Assembly: GCA_036873135.1 (NCBI GenBank)
Contig: JAPTYO010000004.1
Location: forward strand, 39,713,105 to 39,777,104
Direction of reading: 5' to 3'
DNA: 64,000 nt
Source of the DNA: Clarkia xantiana subsp. parviflora
Lineage: Eukaryota; Streptophyta; Magnoliopsida; Myrtales; Onagraceae
Below are positions 43,168 through 55,518 of this stretch, in pieces. Position numbers and translations under genes: made by a program. The notes beneath the pieces are model-generated. The model was not told the DNA's origin, did no database searches, and was given only the letters and a program-made list of their open reading frames with translations. Position 1 is the stretch's first letter; each line of letters opens with the position of its first letter.

Positions 43168-43820
43168 TTTGTTAGGAGTCCATGATTTTGATAAATTGAT
43201 GTTCTTGAAAATTTAAAACTTTGGACGGAAATTTTAAAAGGAGAAATTTTTTATTTTTTAAAATTTTCGAATTTTTATGGTTAAGGAGGTCCGAAATTTT
43301 CATGATGTTCTTAGGAAATTTGATGTTCATGATCTTCAAGAAAAATATGATATTTATCAAAATCAAACATGGATTGTAGATCTTATTAAATTTTGATCTT
43401 AAAATTTGACAATTTATTCCCAAATCAGTGTTTTTGGCCGAAACCCTAGGTAAGTTATAAGGTAAATTTTTTAATTTATTAGACACCAAGGGACAAAATT
43501 TCGGCCGAATATTTTAATAATATTGTTTACCATATTTTAATTTTTATTCTAGGTAACAATATATCTATAATTGGGAACATTATGATAGATTCACATTAAT
43601 ATATAGAAATATATATAACTATCAATATATCTAAATATTTAAATAGGTTAAAGATATTATTGATAGATTTTAGTTACCTAAAAGATTGAGAAAATATATT
43701 GTTAATATTTGTTTTCGTATTTAAGATATTGACAATAAAGAATATATATATTTATATATAGGTGCCGATTTTTACATATATATATATTGTTGATTGATAT
43801 ATATGTTAATAATAGGTTCG

Positions 43821-43874
<54 letters not shown>

Positions 43875-45200
43875 AATATTGAAAATTATTTTTATAGTTA
43901 ATGTTACTTGATGGCTAAGTTAAATATTTTTGTACTTTAAAACCCTACTTGGGCCACAAGTAAACATTTCAGCCCTATTTTAATTATTGGGCAGGTCCAA
44001 TATACCAAACGGGACGAATTAAAACCGAACCAGATTTTCTCAATCGGTTCGACTTAATCGGGTCGGGTCGGACCGGGGTAACTAAGTGGATCTAACCGAA
44101 CCGGTTTTCTGTGTAGAATCGAATCCTATTTTTATTATACCGGATCAGACCGAACTAGATTTTTAAATTAAAACCGGACCGTTCCGAACCGGATTTTACC
44201 GTAACGAACCGGATTTTCCGGACCGGACCCGAACCAGATTTTCTGGACCGAACTGAACTGAACCGGACCAAACCGAACTGAAATTGACTGAACGAACCGT
44301 ATTTTCAAAATGGAATTCAAGTCAATTAAAATAGGGAGGTCAAGTTTTAAAATCCAAATGTTTTTGAACCTCAATAGGTCTACAGAGTGCTCAAGGGTTG
44401 ATAACCTTTATGCCTTGTTTCGATTATGGGGATGGATCTCGGAGATACATGTTTTTGGGACAGGTATAATTAGTGGGCTGAATTGCAATTGTTTATTATT
44501 CTATATATTTATGCATGATTAGAAATGTTGTCTTGACTGAGTCAAGCTAGCTGGATATTGCATATTATGGGCTGAGACCTAGTTAAATATATGGAATGCG
44601 CACTAGGATAAACATGATGTGTTGGTTGGAAATGCCTAGGATTCATGTCTAGAATGCTGCATGATTGAATATAAGCATGGATTGCAAATCAGCCCCTAAT
44701 GTTTAAAATTATTTTTAAAATCGAAAACCAGTCGCCAAATATGTATGATGGATGTGAATGTTACATGTTTGACACGTATGCTAGAATGTTGAGGATGTAG
44801 CTGCATTTGATAATTTACTTGGAAGTAGAATTATGTATGCAAGCATGAGTTCCTCGGAATAATAGACGCATGACGCGTAAGTATGAATTTGGTTTGTGTG
44901 ATGAATGTTACTGGCGTATGATAATGTACATGGATAGTAGAATTAAATATGCATGAGTGAATTCATCGGAATATTTTTCCAAAATAAAAAGGGCCTTGGG
45001 AAAGCCAAGATCGGGTATGCTTGTTTTAAAATTCTTGTTTCGGTAATTTGCGATTAAAACTGTTTTAACAGACTGATCTATTGGATGAAGACGAAAATAA
45101 TGTGAACTTTTTTACAGCTATCTTCCATTGGTTTACTGGTGGTTGGTTGGTTTAGATGATTGAGGAATCATTATTTGTCGGATTCTATCTTGATAGATAT
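43168..45200 (+). other. Long leader of copia copy C
   Basis: About 2 kb of noncoding sequence. It includes a (TA)n run at about 43823-43870 and a 44020-44300 block of degenerate GAACCGGA/TTTTC words. Copy D has the reverse complement of all of this (58250-60110). Confidence 0.7.
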
Positions 45201-46199
45201 TTGATGTATGCAATTCTTTCTCAAAATGTTATTGTCTCCCTGATTTTTGCATAATCATCGATGTGTTAGTATGAATTGGTTGAATTAGTGCGATTCGATA
45301 TTCCTCACAATCTTGATGGTATGAATCATGATGATTAAAAGGAGTACGTGTTGAACTCTCTACTAAGATTCCGAAAAATGGAGAGGACAACTACTGATGA
45401 ATATAGTAGTCTGTATGATTTTGACAATGAGAGACGAATGTAATAATTTGTTTCACCAAGCATGGGAGTAGGTTCTTTGATGATCTGAACGCATATGCGG
45501 TGATACATTCAACCTTGGTAAAAGGGGGTTGAAGAAGACTTCAATTGCAACCAGGAAATGTTGCAGCTTAGTATCCCTTTGCATCCGCCTCGGTGGAAGC
45601 AAGAATGCAAAAGCTTAACGTTTTGGTTAAACGTGACGATCTTCTCTCTTTTCATGGATGTTGGCGTAAAACCTGCATCGGATCTTCAGAATGAAAGGTC
45701 AACATGGAAAAGATGTATATGGTTGTCTGATATTGACATGACTCAATGATCTTGAGCCTAATCAAGTACAGTAACCATAGCAGTAAAAGGGAAACCTTCT
45801 CTGCTCACCATACTGGGTTCGAAAGAAGTCAACCATGATCCGCATATTATAGAGAGAACTGGACCATAAAGGTCTTATACGATAATCTGGTGAGTTGAAC
45901 CATGTTGATAAAGTGCGTCTCAAGTACGCCTCGTAGGTCATGTGTATGAAGCGGTAAATTTTTTTTATACAGACACATATCATTTGACGTGATTCACTCG
46001 TGAATTTATTCAGATGTGATGTTCAATATGGCTTAAAGTTCTCGACTATCTATGCGACAATCATGGATCAAATACACGAACTTCAGATCAAGAACCCTAC
46101 CATTGTCATTTATCGTTTGTTAGAGTTACTAAAATTTTGGTTATTTCAAGATTCGGAGTTGTTGAATAAAGTAGTTTCTGTTCGATTCGAAATGTGATC
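45201..46199 (+). pseudogene. Copia gag-like region (copy C), broken
   Basis: Starts MYAILSQNVIVSLI like copy A (3122 minus) but stops after about 16 codons. Later words match copy A's gag-like frame (ASDLQNERSTW near 45670-45710). Numerous stops. Confidence 0.5.
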
Positions 46200-47445
46200 T
46201 ACTTGTCAAAATTGATCGACTCGGTTAAACAGGATCGATCCGTTACGAAATTTCGGCCAGGTAAAAGTGGTCGAATAAAACGAAACGATTCACGTACTCC
46301 GTCATCTCAGTCGGGACAACTGAACTGAAAATACACATCGATTGCGTAGCTAGATCGAAAGATTTAGTATTTCTTAATTGTTAGTACTCCATTAAATGAA
46401 ATAATCAGTGATGATGATCACATGCGAAACCGATTGGATTATATTAATTTAAATTCAGAAATGAAACGATTTAACCAAGGGTTAAAACTTTGGTGAAAAG
46501 CGCTACGCGCAAGTGGACCTCAATAGACGGAACACATCGTTTCAAAATACAAATTTAATGATGAAGTGTCTAAATGATGATGTGCTGAATTTTCGTTTCC
46601 TTTCCGTTGGAAATAACTTACTGATAAAGTTTACATCGGGAAGAAGTATGCTTGATAAGCTACCACGACCTTGTAAAAGTATCAGCTGACGCAAATGGTG
46701 AAAACCCAAGATGCTCAGTTCGAAGATGGGATGTAATCCCTGAGATAAGTTTTGCAAACGAAGAAGGATGAAGTTGATTAAACGATTTTCCTTCCAAACG
46801 CCTTGAACGATAAGTCGGGCTAGGCATTCAAATCAATTAAAACACACTTCAAGAAGCACAGTTGAAAAACATAATGTTTAAGTTACTCTATCAGGTGTTC
46901 CCTAAGGGATGAAAAAGATGACTCACACGTATGTAAACTGTGTTCCAATAAAATCGGTAAGACACGCCGCCATAAAAGCTAATAGATGATGATGAGTTAA
47001 ATCATATCATCTTGCGACATTAAATTGCACACTAAACACGCATTTAGGACAAGAGGATGATACCTACTCTTAGAAAATTCATGTTTAAAGCTTTTGAAAA
47101 TGGTGCCGTGGTCAAACATGAAGACATTACATCACTTGAGGGCGAATATTCCAAATGCATGGATAGTTTAAATCTATGTAGTCATGATCAAAACGGAGCA
47201 GGATATCACTGACAATCAGATCCCACTTAATTTGAGTGGGAGAGAGATTTGAACCGGCAACTCAAGTGAATGACATGGTAAATGATAATGGAAACATTTT
47301 CATAGTAAATCCAGTGGGAGAAATAAACCCTACCACATGAGATCACTGTTGCCGCAGAGACGGATCAAGTTGAAACTGATGGTCATATTGCTGAACCATG
47401 AAAGCCACAACTGCCTCTACTACCCATTGTTTCCAGTGGGAGTGA
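46200..47445 (+). repeat. Noncoding module and start of linker (copy C)
   Basis: Reverse-complement match to 56230-56930 and 40690-41560, followed from about 47050 by linker sequence (CCCACTTAATTTGAGTGGGAGAG near 47222) matching 40470-40500. Confidence 0.6.
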
Positions 47446-48927
47446 TGTGGAACCGGCAGCAGCGGACGCCGGAGCAGGGCGATGCGGAACCGGCAGCAGG
47501 CGGAGCTGGCAGCAGGATGACGCAACCTAGCAGCTCTGGTGGGTCTGGGCGGAGGGACGTATCCTCCGATATCCGGAGCGACAGAAAATTGGCCGGAGTC
47601 GAGGATGGCGACGGCGACAGCGGGTGGCAGGGCTGGCCTAGTACACCGGTGGGTACGAATGGCTCGACGATAGCGAGGGCGGGGAGAGCGAACGGTGAGT
47701 TGGACTCCTGCGAGGCATGGTGGTGGACTCCGGTGATGTAGCAACAAATCGGAAAAAACGGGAAAGAGAAGGCAGAAAAAAACAAAAATTGCACAGTTTT
47801 CGAAAATTAATAGTATTTTATTCTGATTTTTTTTTTGTGTGTTTTTTTACATAGAATAGGCATCTATTTATAGCCACCCTACCCCCTAATATTAGGAAAG
47901 CAATATTTGCTCAATTTACACTTTAATAAATCCGAAAATATATACATAAATATATATATATATATTATATATTTTCTGATTATTACATCATATTTAATGC
48001 ATATATGCTATCCTAATTTAAACTAAGTCTATTTTTGGCAACACCGTGACCTTCCATATTTAAATATTTCCTTTTTTAAACGCGTTACACATAACATTTT
48101 TAACATGTTACATACGTGTCGTGCGTACCAAAATTAGGTGTTTACAGCTTGCCCCTCTTTGGACGGACTCCCGTAGAATGCATTCGAGGGGGTTTGTCCA
48201 AAGACGAGTAAACACTAATTTTGGCTAGGAAGTATGTCGTCTTCCGGGTCTTCAAGTCTCCAAGGTGGCCTTTGGCTTTATTGATGGTGCGAAAAAGTAG
48301 AGTCTCTGTTGGCGGTGCCCCTGTTGGCAGTGCCTCCATTGGTATCGCAGAAAAGTAAAGCCTCGGTCGGCGGTGCCCCTGTTGGCGGTGCCTCCGTTGG
48401 CGTGCGGAAAATAGAACCTCCATCGGCGGTGCCCCTGTTGGCGGTGCCTCCATTGGTAGTGCGGAAAATAGAACCTCCGTCGGCGGTGCCCCTGTTGGCG
48501 GTGCCTCCATTGGTAGTGCAGAAAGTAAAGCCTCCAGTGGCGTGCGAAAAAGTAAAGCCTCCAGTGGCGTGCAGTAAAATAAAATCTCAATCGATGACGT
48601 CTCCAGTGGCGAGCGACAAGGGAAAGCCTCCAGTGGCGTGCAATAAAGTAAAACCTTTGGTGATGATTGGTAACAGAAGGCCTCTACGTCAGACAGTACC
48701 AACAACCTCTGGTGACGCCTCTAGTGGTGAGTGGTAACGGAAAAACCTCTACGTCAGACCGTACCGGAAAACCCCTGGTGATATCTCTGGTGGCGAAAGA
48801 CCTCTACGTCTATTTTTGGCAACACCGTGACCTTCCATATTTAAATATTTCCTTTTTAAACGCGTTACACATAACATTTTTAACATGTTACGTACGTGTC
48901 GCGCGTACCATAATTAGGTGTTTACAG
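47446..48927 (-). mobile_element. Small non-coding LTR element inserted in copy C
   Basis: About 120 bp is repeated almost exactly at 48029-48147 and 48808-48927 (CTATTTTTGGCAACACCG... to GGTGTTTACAG). Read on the minus strand these are LTR starts (TGTAAACACC); the first is preceded by a purine tract AAAGAGGGGCAAG (minus strand of 48148-48162). A TATA box GCTATAAATAG is on the minus strand near 47864-47874. Copia linker sequence resumes at 48928, so the element was inserted there. One LTR (about 47446-48147) seems whole, while the other is only 120 bp. No protein domain is found. Confidence 0.6.
48295..48660. repeat. Minisatellite inside the small LTR element
   Basis: About six units of roughly 57 bp, GGTGCCCCTGTTGGCGGTGCCTCC followed by ATTGGTAGTGCGGAAAATAGAA, degrading into GCCTCCAGTGGCG units toward the right. 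It leaves several frames open on both strands; these are not genes. Confidence 0.85.
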
Positions 48928-49123
48928 AAACGATACTCCGATAAGAAGCATTATTCCGAGTAGGAGAATTATTCCCAATAGAAGTAATGCTATGATTAGA
49001 AGCATTATTCTGAGTGGGAGAAATGATTAGACTATAGATGGGATTAACCAAGGCTAGACGAAAGTCAAAGGCATCGAACTTCTCCAAGAAGTATCCCATC
49101 GAGTAAGGTGAAAACCTCGATCT

Positions 49124-50134
49124 AACAACTATTGGCAAGCATTGGAAAGACCTCAAGTGGATAAATGGAGGAAAATAATAAAAGAGAGAGATCGCCTAAA
49201 TGAAAGCCATTATAGTCTATAGTTGATTTACCTGCTAACCACAGAGGCACAAGGATATAGTGAGTCTTGAAAAAAGGCTCACCACTAATGGAAAAAGGTC
49301 GGGAGGTGCGAAACCGACTTGATACGAAATTATATACCCAATTCACGGAGTTGACTTTGACAAAACAAACTCACTGACTGTGCGTAAAACCACAGTTAGG
49401 GCCACTCATGGTCCTGGTCGCAAGTCTCGATCTCGAGCTGCACCAAATGGATGTTTAGACCGCATTCCTCCACGGAAACCTGGAGGAAGAGATCTACATG
49501 GAGCAACCAGAGAGTTTCATTACACCTGGTAACGGACGTAAAATTTGTAAACTCCATAGGTCAATCTACGGTCTTAAACCAGTCGTCCTAGCAATGGTAC
49601 TGCAGATTCCACGAGGAATTCGTAGGAAAGGGATTCGTGAATCTTCACGTTGATCCGTGCGTGTATTATAAGACCTCCGGGTCTAAGTATGTCATCTTAA
49701 CCTTATACGTGGACGACATACTCATTGCCGCAAACGATGTGAGTTTTATGAACAAGTCAAAGTCATGGCTGGCATCTGTATTTGAGATAAAAGACATGGG
49801 AGAGGCCATGTACATCTTGGGCATTAAATTGTTAGAGATCGGGCTACCAGGAAATTGTGCTAGTCTCAAGAAGCTTATATCAACAAACTATTAAAAAGAT
49901 TCAGATTACAGGATGTCAAACCCGTGGATACGCCGGTGATGTTTGGGTGCGCACTGTTAAAACGTGACGGCTCCAAGAACCTGGTAGAGTGTGAACAGAT
50001 GAAGGGTGCAGAGTATTTAAGGATGGTCGGTAGTTTGATGTACGCCATGCAATTCACCCGTCCGGATATCTGTTACGCCGTGGGCCTAGTAGAACGTTTC
50101 CAGTCAGATCCTGGCTATCAACATTTAAAGGCTG
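49124..50134 (+). pseudogene. Copia reverse transcriptase (copy C)
   Basis: RT fragments: LELHQMDV, then a stop, then TAFLHGNLEEEIYMEQP (about 49437-49515); 49637-49894 with YVDDILIAAND; and 49924-50134 (MVGSLMYAMQFTRPDICYAVG). Multiple stops. RNase H is cut off by gypsy 3 at 50135. Confidence 0.88.
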
Positions 50135-50975
50135 TGTTTGGATCAAAATGACGTGGCCTTGGAACTTCGAGTAGTGGACTTCTAAGTCTCACCGGGAGCT
50201 AGCTCACTCATGTATCTTTCTTGGTCGCGTGGACACTTAGTTTCCTTTGGTGGCTTTGTGCTAGGCGAGGACCTGAAAAGAGGTGGGGATGGCCCCTGAT
50301 TCCACTCCGAAGCTTCAGTCAGTAATGGATATCGAGAGAATAATAAAGAGTAATTGATAGATCTTAGAACTTTAATAATGAAAGTGAGCCCCTATTTATA
50401 GGGAAAATGTTACCGACTTCGTGGGGCGGTTACCCTCTGGGGAGGGTTTTGTCCAGAGTCGGCTTAAGTAGGTGACAAGCAGGTCGCCAGCTCATCCTTC
50501 CTTAGTCAAGAAGGTTTCTTCCTTCAACAGTGGAAGCAAGTCGCCACCTGTACCTTTCCTTAGGAGGAGGTTTACTTCTTGGGCAGTGGAAGCAGGTCGC
50601 CACCTGTACATTTCCTTAGGAGGAAGGTTTCTTCCTTCAACAGTTGAAGCAGGTCGCCACCTATACCTTTCCTTAGGAGAAGGTTTACTTCTAGGCCGGT
50701 GGAAGCAGGTCGCCACCTGTACCTTTCATTAGGAGGAAGGTTTACTTCTAAGAGAGCTTTTAATAGTCGACTAGACTTACTCTTTAAAATAGAGGCCTCG
50801 TAGCTTGTTCGCTTCTATCTTTATTAATCATGTTCCGAAAGTCGACTTCCTCAAAAGATGATAGTCGACCTTTTACCTTTTTTTCACCATTCCAAACATG
50901 GTTGGTCGTCGATTCGTCAATCTCGCCAATAAACGTACTTGGCTCTAGTCTGTGTCGTTTAATCGTAACCCAACA
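50135..50975 (-). repeat. 3' LTR of gypsy 3
   Basis: 841 bp, same family as the gypsy 1 LTRs (TGTTTGGATCAAAATGACGTGG...CCCAACA). It contains its own internal tandem of about 57-60 bp (GTGGAAGCAGGTCGCCACCTGTACCTTTCCTTAGGAGGAAGG, 50480-50745, about four and a half units). Confidence 0.9.
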
Positions 50976-50988
50976 CTTGCCCTCCGAG
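50976..50988 (-). promoter_or_regulatory. Polypurine tract of gypsy 3
   Basis: Minus strand TCTCGGAGGGCAAG-like tract adjoining the LTR, equivalent to 11705-11717 of gypsy 1. Confidence 0.6.
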
Positions 50989-51300
50989 ACTTAATTCGTC
51001 AGCTTCATTTATGAAGAGGAGGTCTTGATTTGAGTATAATTCTTGAACATGTTCGAGCGAGATTCTTTCTCTATTAGTTCACTTAACCTCAGTTGGATAG
51101 GCTAAAAGAGGATACCTTTAGTCGAGGCGAGATGCTAGTCCCTATAGCTTTCCTGACTGTTGGTCTGGGAGAAGCTGGAGGGTCACCTCGATAAGCTCTT
51201 GACAGGTGCAAGGCAACGGTCATGTTGTCAGGGAATAACCCAATGAATGCCTGACCTCGGGAAAACTTCCTTGGGAAGTTTAAGCGGTTAATACATCTTA

Positions 51301-51309
51301 TTATAAATA
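51301..51309 (+). promoter_or_regulatory. TATA-like box of the gypsy 3 antisense gene
   Basis: TTATAAATA about 55 bp upstream of the start of the antisense reading frame. Confidence 0.5.
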
Positions 51310-51358
51310 CCACCATTTACTCTTCAATTTTTACTTCCTTCTCTCTTTTTTAGTCATC

Positions 51359-53704
51359 CTGGCGAATCAATATAGTGCTTTCTTCATTAACCCTAATTCG
51401 CCTCGTCCCTGCGCTCCTGAAGAGAGAATCCTTGTTGGAATCGCCACTACTGGTCCTTCCGATCCGATTCGAGAAGCTTCTTTCCTTTGATCCCTTTCTC
51501 AGACTCCCATGGCCGCTCAGCTTCCTCAAGGTAGGTCTCAAGGGTTTATCCCTTCTTTCCCTGGATCCCCTAAAAAGAATAAATTATCCAGTGTCGGCTT
51601 TGTAAAAGCCGTAACCTTAGCCAAACTGAGCGACCACGAAGGTCCTCGTTATGCTGGCCCCTCCGGACAAAAGCATTGGCCTAGGAATGGAGAGGTTCCC
51701 GTATACGTGGGCCAGATTGTAGCGGGACTCTGATTCCCTTTCCGTGTCGAGTTGGAGGAGTTTTGTGAGCACCATAGGATCCACACCTGCCAGCTTACAG
51801 CCAATACCATCCGTTTTTGGGTGGGTTTTAGGTGTTTGTGCGACGTCTATGATTGGACTTACACCCTCCAAGTCTTTAGGTGCTTCTATCAGTTGCTAAG
51901 AAGCCTGTCGTCGTACTTCGGCCTCAAAATTTGATGGCCCATTGGCGATATCTCTTAGAAATCGACTAAGGATTTGGTGGTTGGGCTCAAGTCATATAAC
52001 GCCAACTAGATGAATTTTTATTTCTTCTGTCGAGAAGGTGTCACTCTGCCCTTATATCCTCCTCTGGAAGCTGATGGTCCTCCCACTCTTTATGGGTTAA
52101 CTCCCGAGGAAATCGTCACAGTCGGCCAGATTCAAGCCGCCGTGACCTCGGAAGAATTTCATCCCTGTCACTCTGTTGATGATACAACGGAGGAGGCTCT
52201 TATCAGAGCCTTAATTCGCCTTCGCACTGAAGATCCTTCTCTGAATTGGGTAACTTACTTTTTCTTTGAAGTAGATTTTGAATTATTTTCTGGTTTTATG
52301 AAGGTCTCTTTAAGAAGCTTTTCGATGCTCGTGGTCAAGAGGCAACAAGAGTGCCATTGGACGACTCTGTGGCGACCAGCTCTGAGGTCGCTTCTGAACA
52401 ACCCGCCTTGGAGGGAGCTGAGGAAGCTCTTCCTAAGGCTGCCCCTGTTTCCGAAAAGGCGGAATCTGCGGAGGACGTCATGAAGAATCCTCGCGTGAGG
52501 ACCAAGAGGACTGCCCACAGAGGTATTCCCAAGCCTAACAAAAGGGCGCATGTGGTCGACGCCCCTCCTATCTCAGAGTTCCAGGAGACGGCTTCCTTGG
52601 ACGCTCCTGCCGTTTCTATCTCCCCAACTCCCAAAGGTAGAAATTTTTCCATTCTCAATTTTATCTTTGTTTGGATTTCCTTACTTTTTCTAACTTCTTT
52701 TCCTCTTGTAGAAGTCGCCCCAATGGAAGGGGGTCGTGGTGAAGCTTCTAGCTCCCAAGCTGTGACTGGCTTGAAATTTGAAGGTCCTCCATTTTCCTGG
52801 AAGATGCTTCATACTGCCCCCCGAGTCATCCTCGAGTTTCGCCAACTGGGATCCCCTGGTTTCTTTGAAGGGCTATCAGTTGAAGGAGGGACACTCCATC
52901 GCCAATAGGGAGTTAGCCCTCCATCTTACAAATGGCTCCATTCCTCCTCAAGATCGCCCCCGCATTCCTGTGGAATGTGCTGATGAGACTGCTCCCATGT
53001 TTCTACATCGGCAGGCCAAGGTAGAATTTTATCCTCATCATAATCTCGATTTCTCTGAAATCGCTTCTGTACTTATCTTGCTATTCTTTCAGGCCACCCG
53101 CGATTTTTTACAAGTCGGTCAGCTGCTCATCGACTTGGGTGAAGAAGTTTCCTCTTTAAAGGGGATGCTCGCCTCAGTGGAGTCAGAGGTAGAAGAGGTG
53201 CAACGCCTCCGAGGAGAAAATACCCGCCTGGAAGGGGAACTTCGTCGTCTAAAAGAGGACTTTGTCATTATGGCCAAATATCTCGCATCCCTGGAGGACA
53301 CTGTAAGGGCCTCCGCTAATATGATCGAAGAAGTCGCCTTTCTGAAGGATATAGTGAGGGCCTCCATGACTCTTGGAGCATTGATGGATGATGCTCGTCG
53401 TACCTCCGTCGCTTTCTTAAGTGTTTTTTGTGCCAAAGTGGCTTCTCATCAAGAGGAGATCGCTCTGTTGAAAGTGAAGATGGAGGAGCACAAGAAGTCT
53501 GCCCCCGAGATCATTGCTGACTATAAGGCTAGTGCTGATTTCCAAACCGACGCCGCCATGGCCAGTGGGCAGATGCTTCTTTCCAGCTTTCCTTCTGTGG
53601 TGGCGGATATCAGGGCCATGGACCCTAGTTTTGATTTCTCAAAGGTGGGAATCCTTCGAGATTACTTAGCGGAGGAGGCTAGGAGTAGGAAAGACTCTGT
53701 ATAG
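51359..53704 (+). pseudogene. Antisense gene of gypsy 3 (Transposase_28-like), degraded
   Basis: Gene on the strand opposite to the element. Exon 1 (about 51359-52246) is in one frame with a CTG where ATG is expected, several in-frame stops (after REASFL, QIVAGL, FGLKI and others) and a domain resembling the 'putative gypsy type transposon' family (PF04195): FRVELEEFCEHHRIHTCQL..NTIRFWVGFRCLC, then F.CFYQLL. Further exons: about 52302-52637, 52711-53020 (with a frameshift near 52870) and 53092-53704, joined by plausible GT-AG introns. The last exon has a long coiled coil (SLKGMLASVESEVEEVQRL, ENTRLEGELRRLKED) and ends PSFDFSKVGILRDYLAEE, similar to the gypsy 2 aORF end. Inactive here, but it shows the fuller architecture of this protein family. 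Its role is unknown. Confidence 0.75.
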
Positions 53705-53949
53705 ATTTACTTTTTCTTTTCTCATCCCTCTGTAATCCCGACTTGATGTAATCAGTATTTATTAATGATAGAAGGGATCCTTATTTTTGGCAATTCTTGT
53801 GCATTCATCCTTACTTCCAATCACTCTTGTGATGAATTTACCCAAGATCAGAATTCACCTTTTCAAGAATAAGGCTCTTAATCGATTTTCTAGAGCGAAA
53901 CGTTTAAACTCTATATAATCGATAATTATTATTTGATGAGGATTTAATC

Positions 53950-54590
53950 CTCAGAAAATCAAACATGTCTTCTGAGTCATCGATCCCTCTGAGTGATTTG
54001 GTTGATATCAGATTCTGGATGATCGATATATGACTTTGAGAAGATCAGCTACTGCTTCTTCAAGTAATCGACCGATCTGAGTGATTTAGTTGATATCAGA
54101 TCTTTGATGGTCGACTCTTGATTCGACAGTAGTTCTTCAATACTTAACCTCTTTCGAGTATTCGACCGATCTGAGTGATTTAGTAGATATCATATTATTG
54201 ATGGTCGCTCTCGATTTGGAAAAAGCTCTTCAATACTTAACCTCTTTCGAGTAGTCGACCGATCTGAGTGATTTAGTAGATATCAGATCTTTGATGGTCG
54301 CTCTCGATTTGGAAAAAGCTCTTCAATACTTAACCTCTTTTCAAGTAGTCGACCGATCTGAGTGAGTTAGTAGATATCAAATCTTTGATGATTGCTCTCG
54401 ATTTGGAAAAAGCTCTTCAATACTTAACCTCTTTCGAGTAGTCGACCGATCTGAGTGATTTAGTAGATATCAGATCTTTGATAGTCGCTCTCGATTTGGA
54501 AAAAGCTCTTCAATACTTAACCTCTTTCGAGTAGTCGACCGATCTGAGTGATTTAGTAGATATCAGATCTTTGATAGTCGATTCTTTAAG
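53950..54590. repeat. Tandem array of about 94-bp units in gypsy 3
   Basis: Six to seven units with core GTCGACCGATCTGAGTGATT followed by TAGTAGATATCAGATC and GGAAAAAGCTCTTCAATAC. The later units are nearly identical, suggesting recent amplification. It lies between the antisense gene and the protease. Confidence 0.9.
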
Positions 54591-54728
54591 TATTTTGACG
54601 GAAGAACTCAGAATTCTTGAAATAAAAGGGGCCTTAAGAGGATTTATATTTATTTATCCTTCCTGACTTTTACACAAAAAGCATCATAATATTAACATTA
54701 GCCTTAAAAGATAAACAAAATTGCTTTC
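54591..54728. other. Junction region in gypsy 3
   Basis: AT-rich sequence where RT to integrase would be expected; that whole segment is deleted. Confidence 0.4.
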
Positions 54729-55518
54729 TTAATTAGGCGCAGTTTCTATGACTTCTCTTTGAGTGCGACGCCGCATTGAGCTGACGTAGCACCGTCGGGA
54801 TGCGGTTTGGTCTCCTCTTACTTCCCCTATCCCCTGTATTGTCGGAAATCGCATTACTTGATGAGCAGTTGACGGGATTATACGATGGGATTGAGAGTCG
54901 TCTTCTGATGATGGCGTTATACGATGAGGCGGCGTCGACGACCACAAAAAGTACCTCAATTGTAAGGGTCATCTTTCTCTTTCCAGAATAATTGGCAGCT
55001 TGATGGCTCCTATTGGATAGGTAGCTCTTCCAGCGAATCATATGAGGGGAAAGTCGACGTTGAAGAGATCTCTTCTAGTTAGCCCCAAATTTTGGAAGGC
55101 TTCGTAAAATAGTATGTCCGTCGAGCTCCCACTGTCGATGAGAATCCTCTTTACTTCATACTCTGCTAGTGTGGCAGTGATGACTAAGGCGTCATAATGA
55201 GGATGAGAAACCATCATTAAGTCGTCAGTGGTGAAGCTTATGGTTATCGGGTCGATTTCCTCCCGTCTCCTGCCTTCATCCTTATGCGATGTTTGAGCAG
55301 CATAGACTTCCCGGGCGAGGCTGGTTTCTCCTCCAGAAGCGAATCCTCCGGCGATGACATTGATGTTGTTGTCTGGAGGGGATCTCTATTCTCGACCCTC
55401 GTGGGCTTGACGTCGGTGGTGTCGTTGAATTTCTCTTTGCTTGAATTCTAGTTCCCTCCTCACCAGGAGGCAATCTTCCGTGTTGTGCCCCTCTTCTTGG
55501 TGACTTTCACAGTAGGGC
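54729..55518 (-). pseudogene. Gypsy 3 protease and gag C-terminus
   Basis: Fragments match gypsy 1: IPSTAHQVMRFPT (about 54880), protease active site ILIDSGSSTDIL (about 55097-55142, the normal DSGSS, unlike gypsy 1's DGGSS) and the gag tail with QQHQC-like shadow frame at 55282-55473. Several frameshifts. It ends abruptly at 55518 in the zinc-knuckle-proximal region. Confidence 0.82.

Larger units (their letters stand above)
42554..50134 (+). mobile_element. Copia retrotransposon copy C, truncated and interrupted
   Basis: Plus-strand member of the same family: 5' LTR 42554-43153, initiator-Met PBS, a long leader, broken gag-like sequence, the noncoding module, linker and RT. It is interrupted by a small LTR element at about 47446-48927, and cut at 50134, within the RT-RNase H junction (HLKAV), by the LTR of gypsy 3. 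Confidence 0.88.
50135..55518 (-). mobile_element. Ty3/gypsy element 3, Tat-like, truncated
   Basis: Minus-strand relative of gypsy 1. 3' LTR 50135-50975, PPT, antisense gene remnant 51359-53704 (plus strand), tandem array 53950-54590 and protease/gag C-terminus 54729-55518. RT, RNase H and integrase are absent: the protease frame runs directly into the array side. At 55518 the element stops inside gag (gypsy 1 counterpart about 16640) and joins copia copy D with about 2 bp of shared GG. The 5' half and 5' LTR are not in the window. Confidence 0.88.

Noticed and set aside
47337..47794. Overlapping long open stretches on both strands in GC-rich sequence
   Set aside because: Low stop frequency follows from GC content; the region is LTR of the small element and three frames are open at once.
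48142..48737. Open stretches of up to 187 codons with repeated peptide units
   Set aside because: Translation of a minisatellite; open on both strands.
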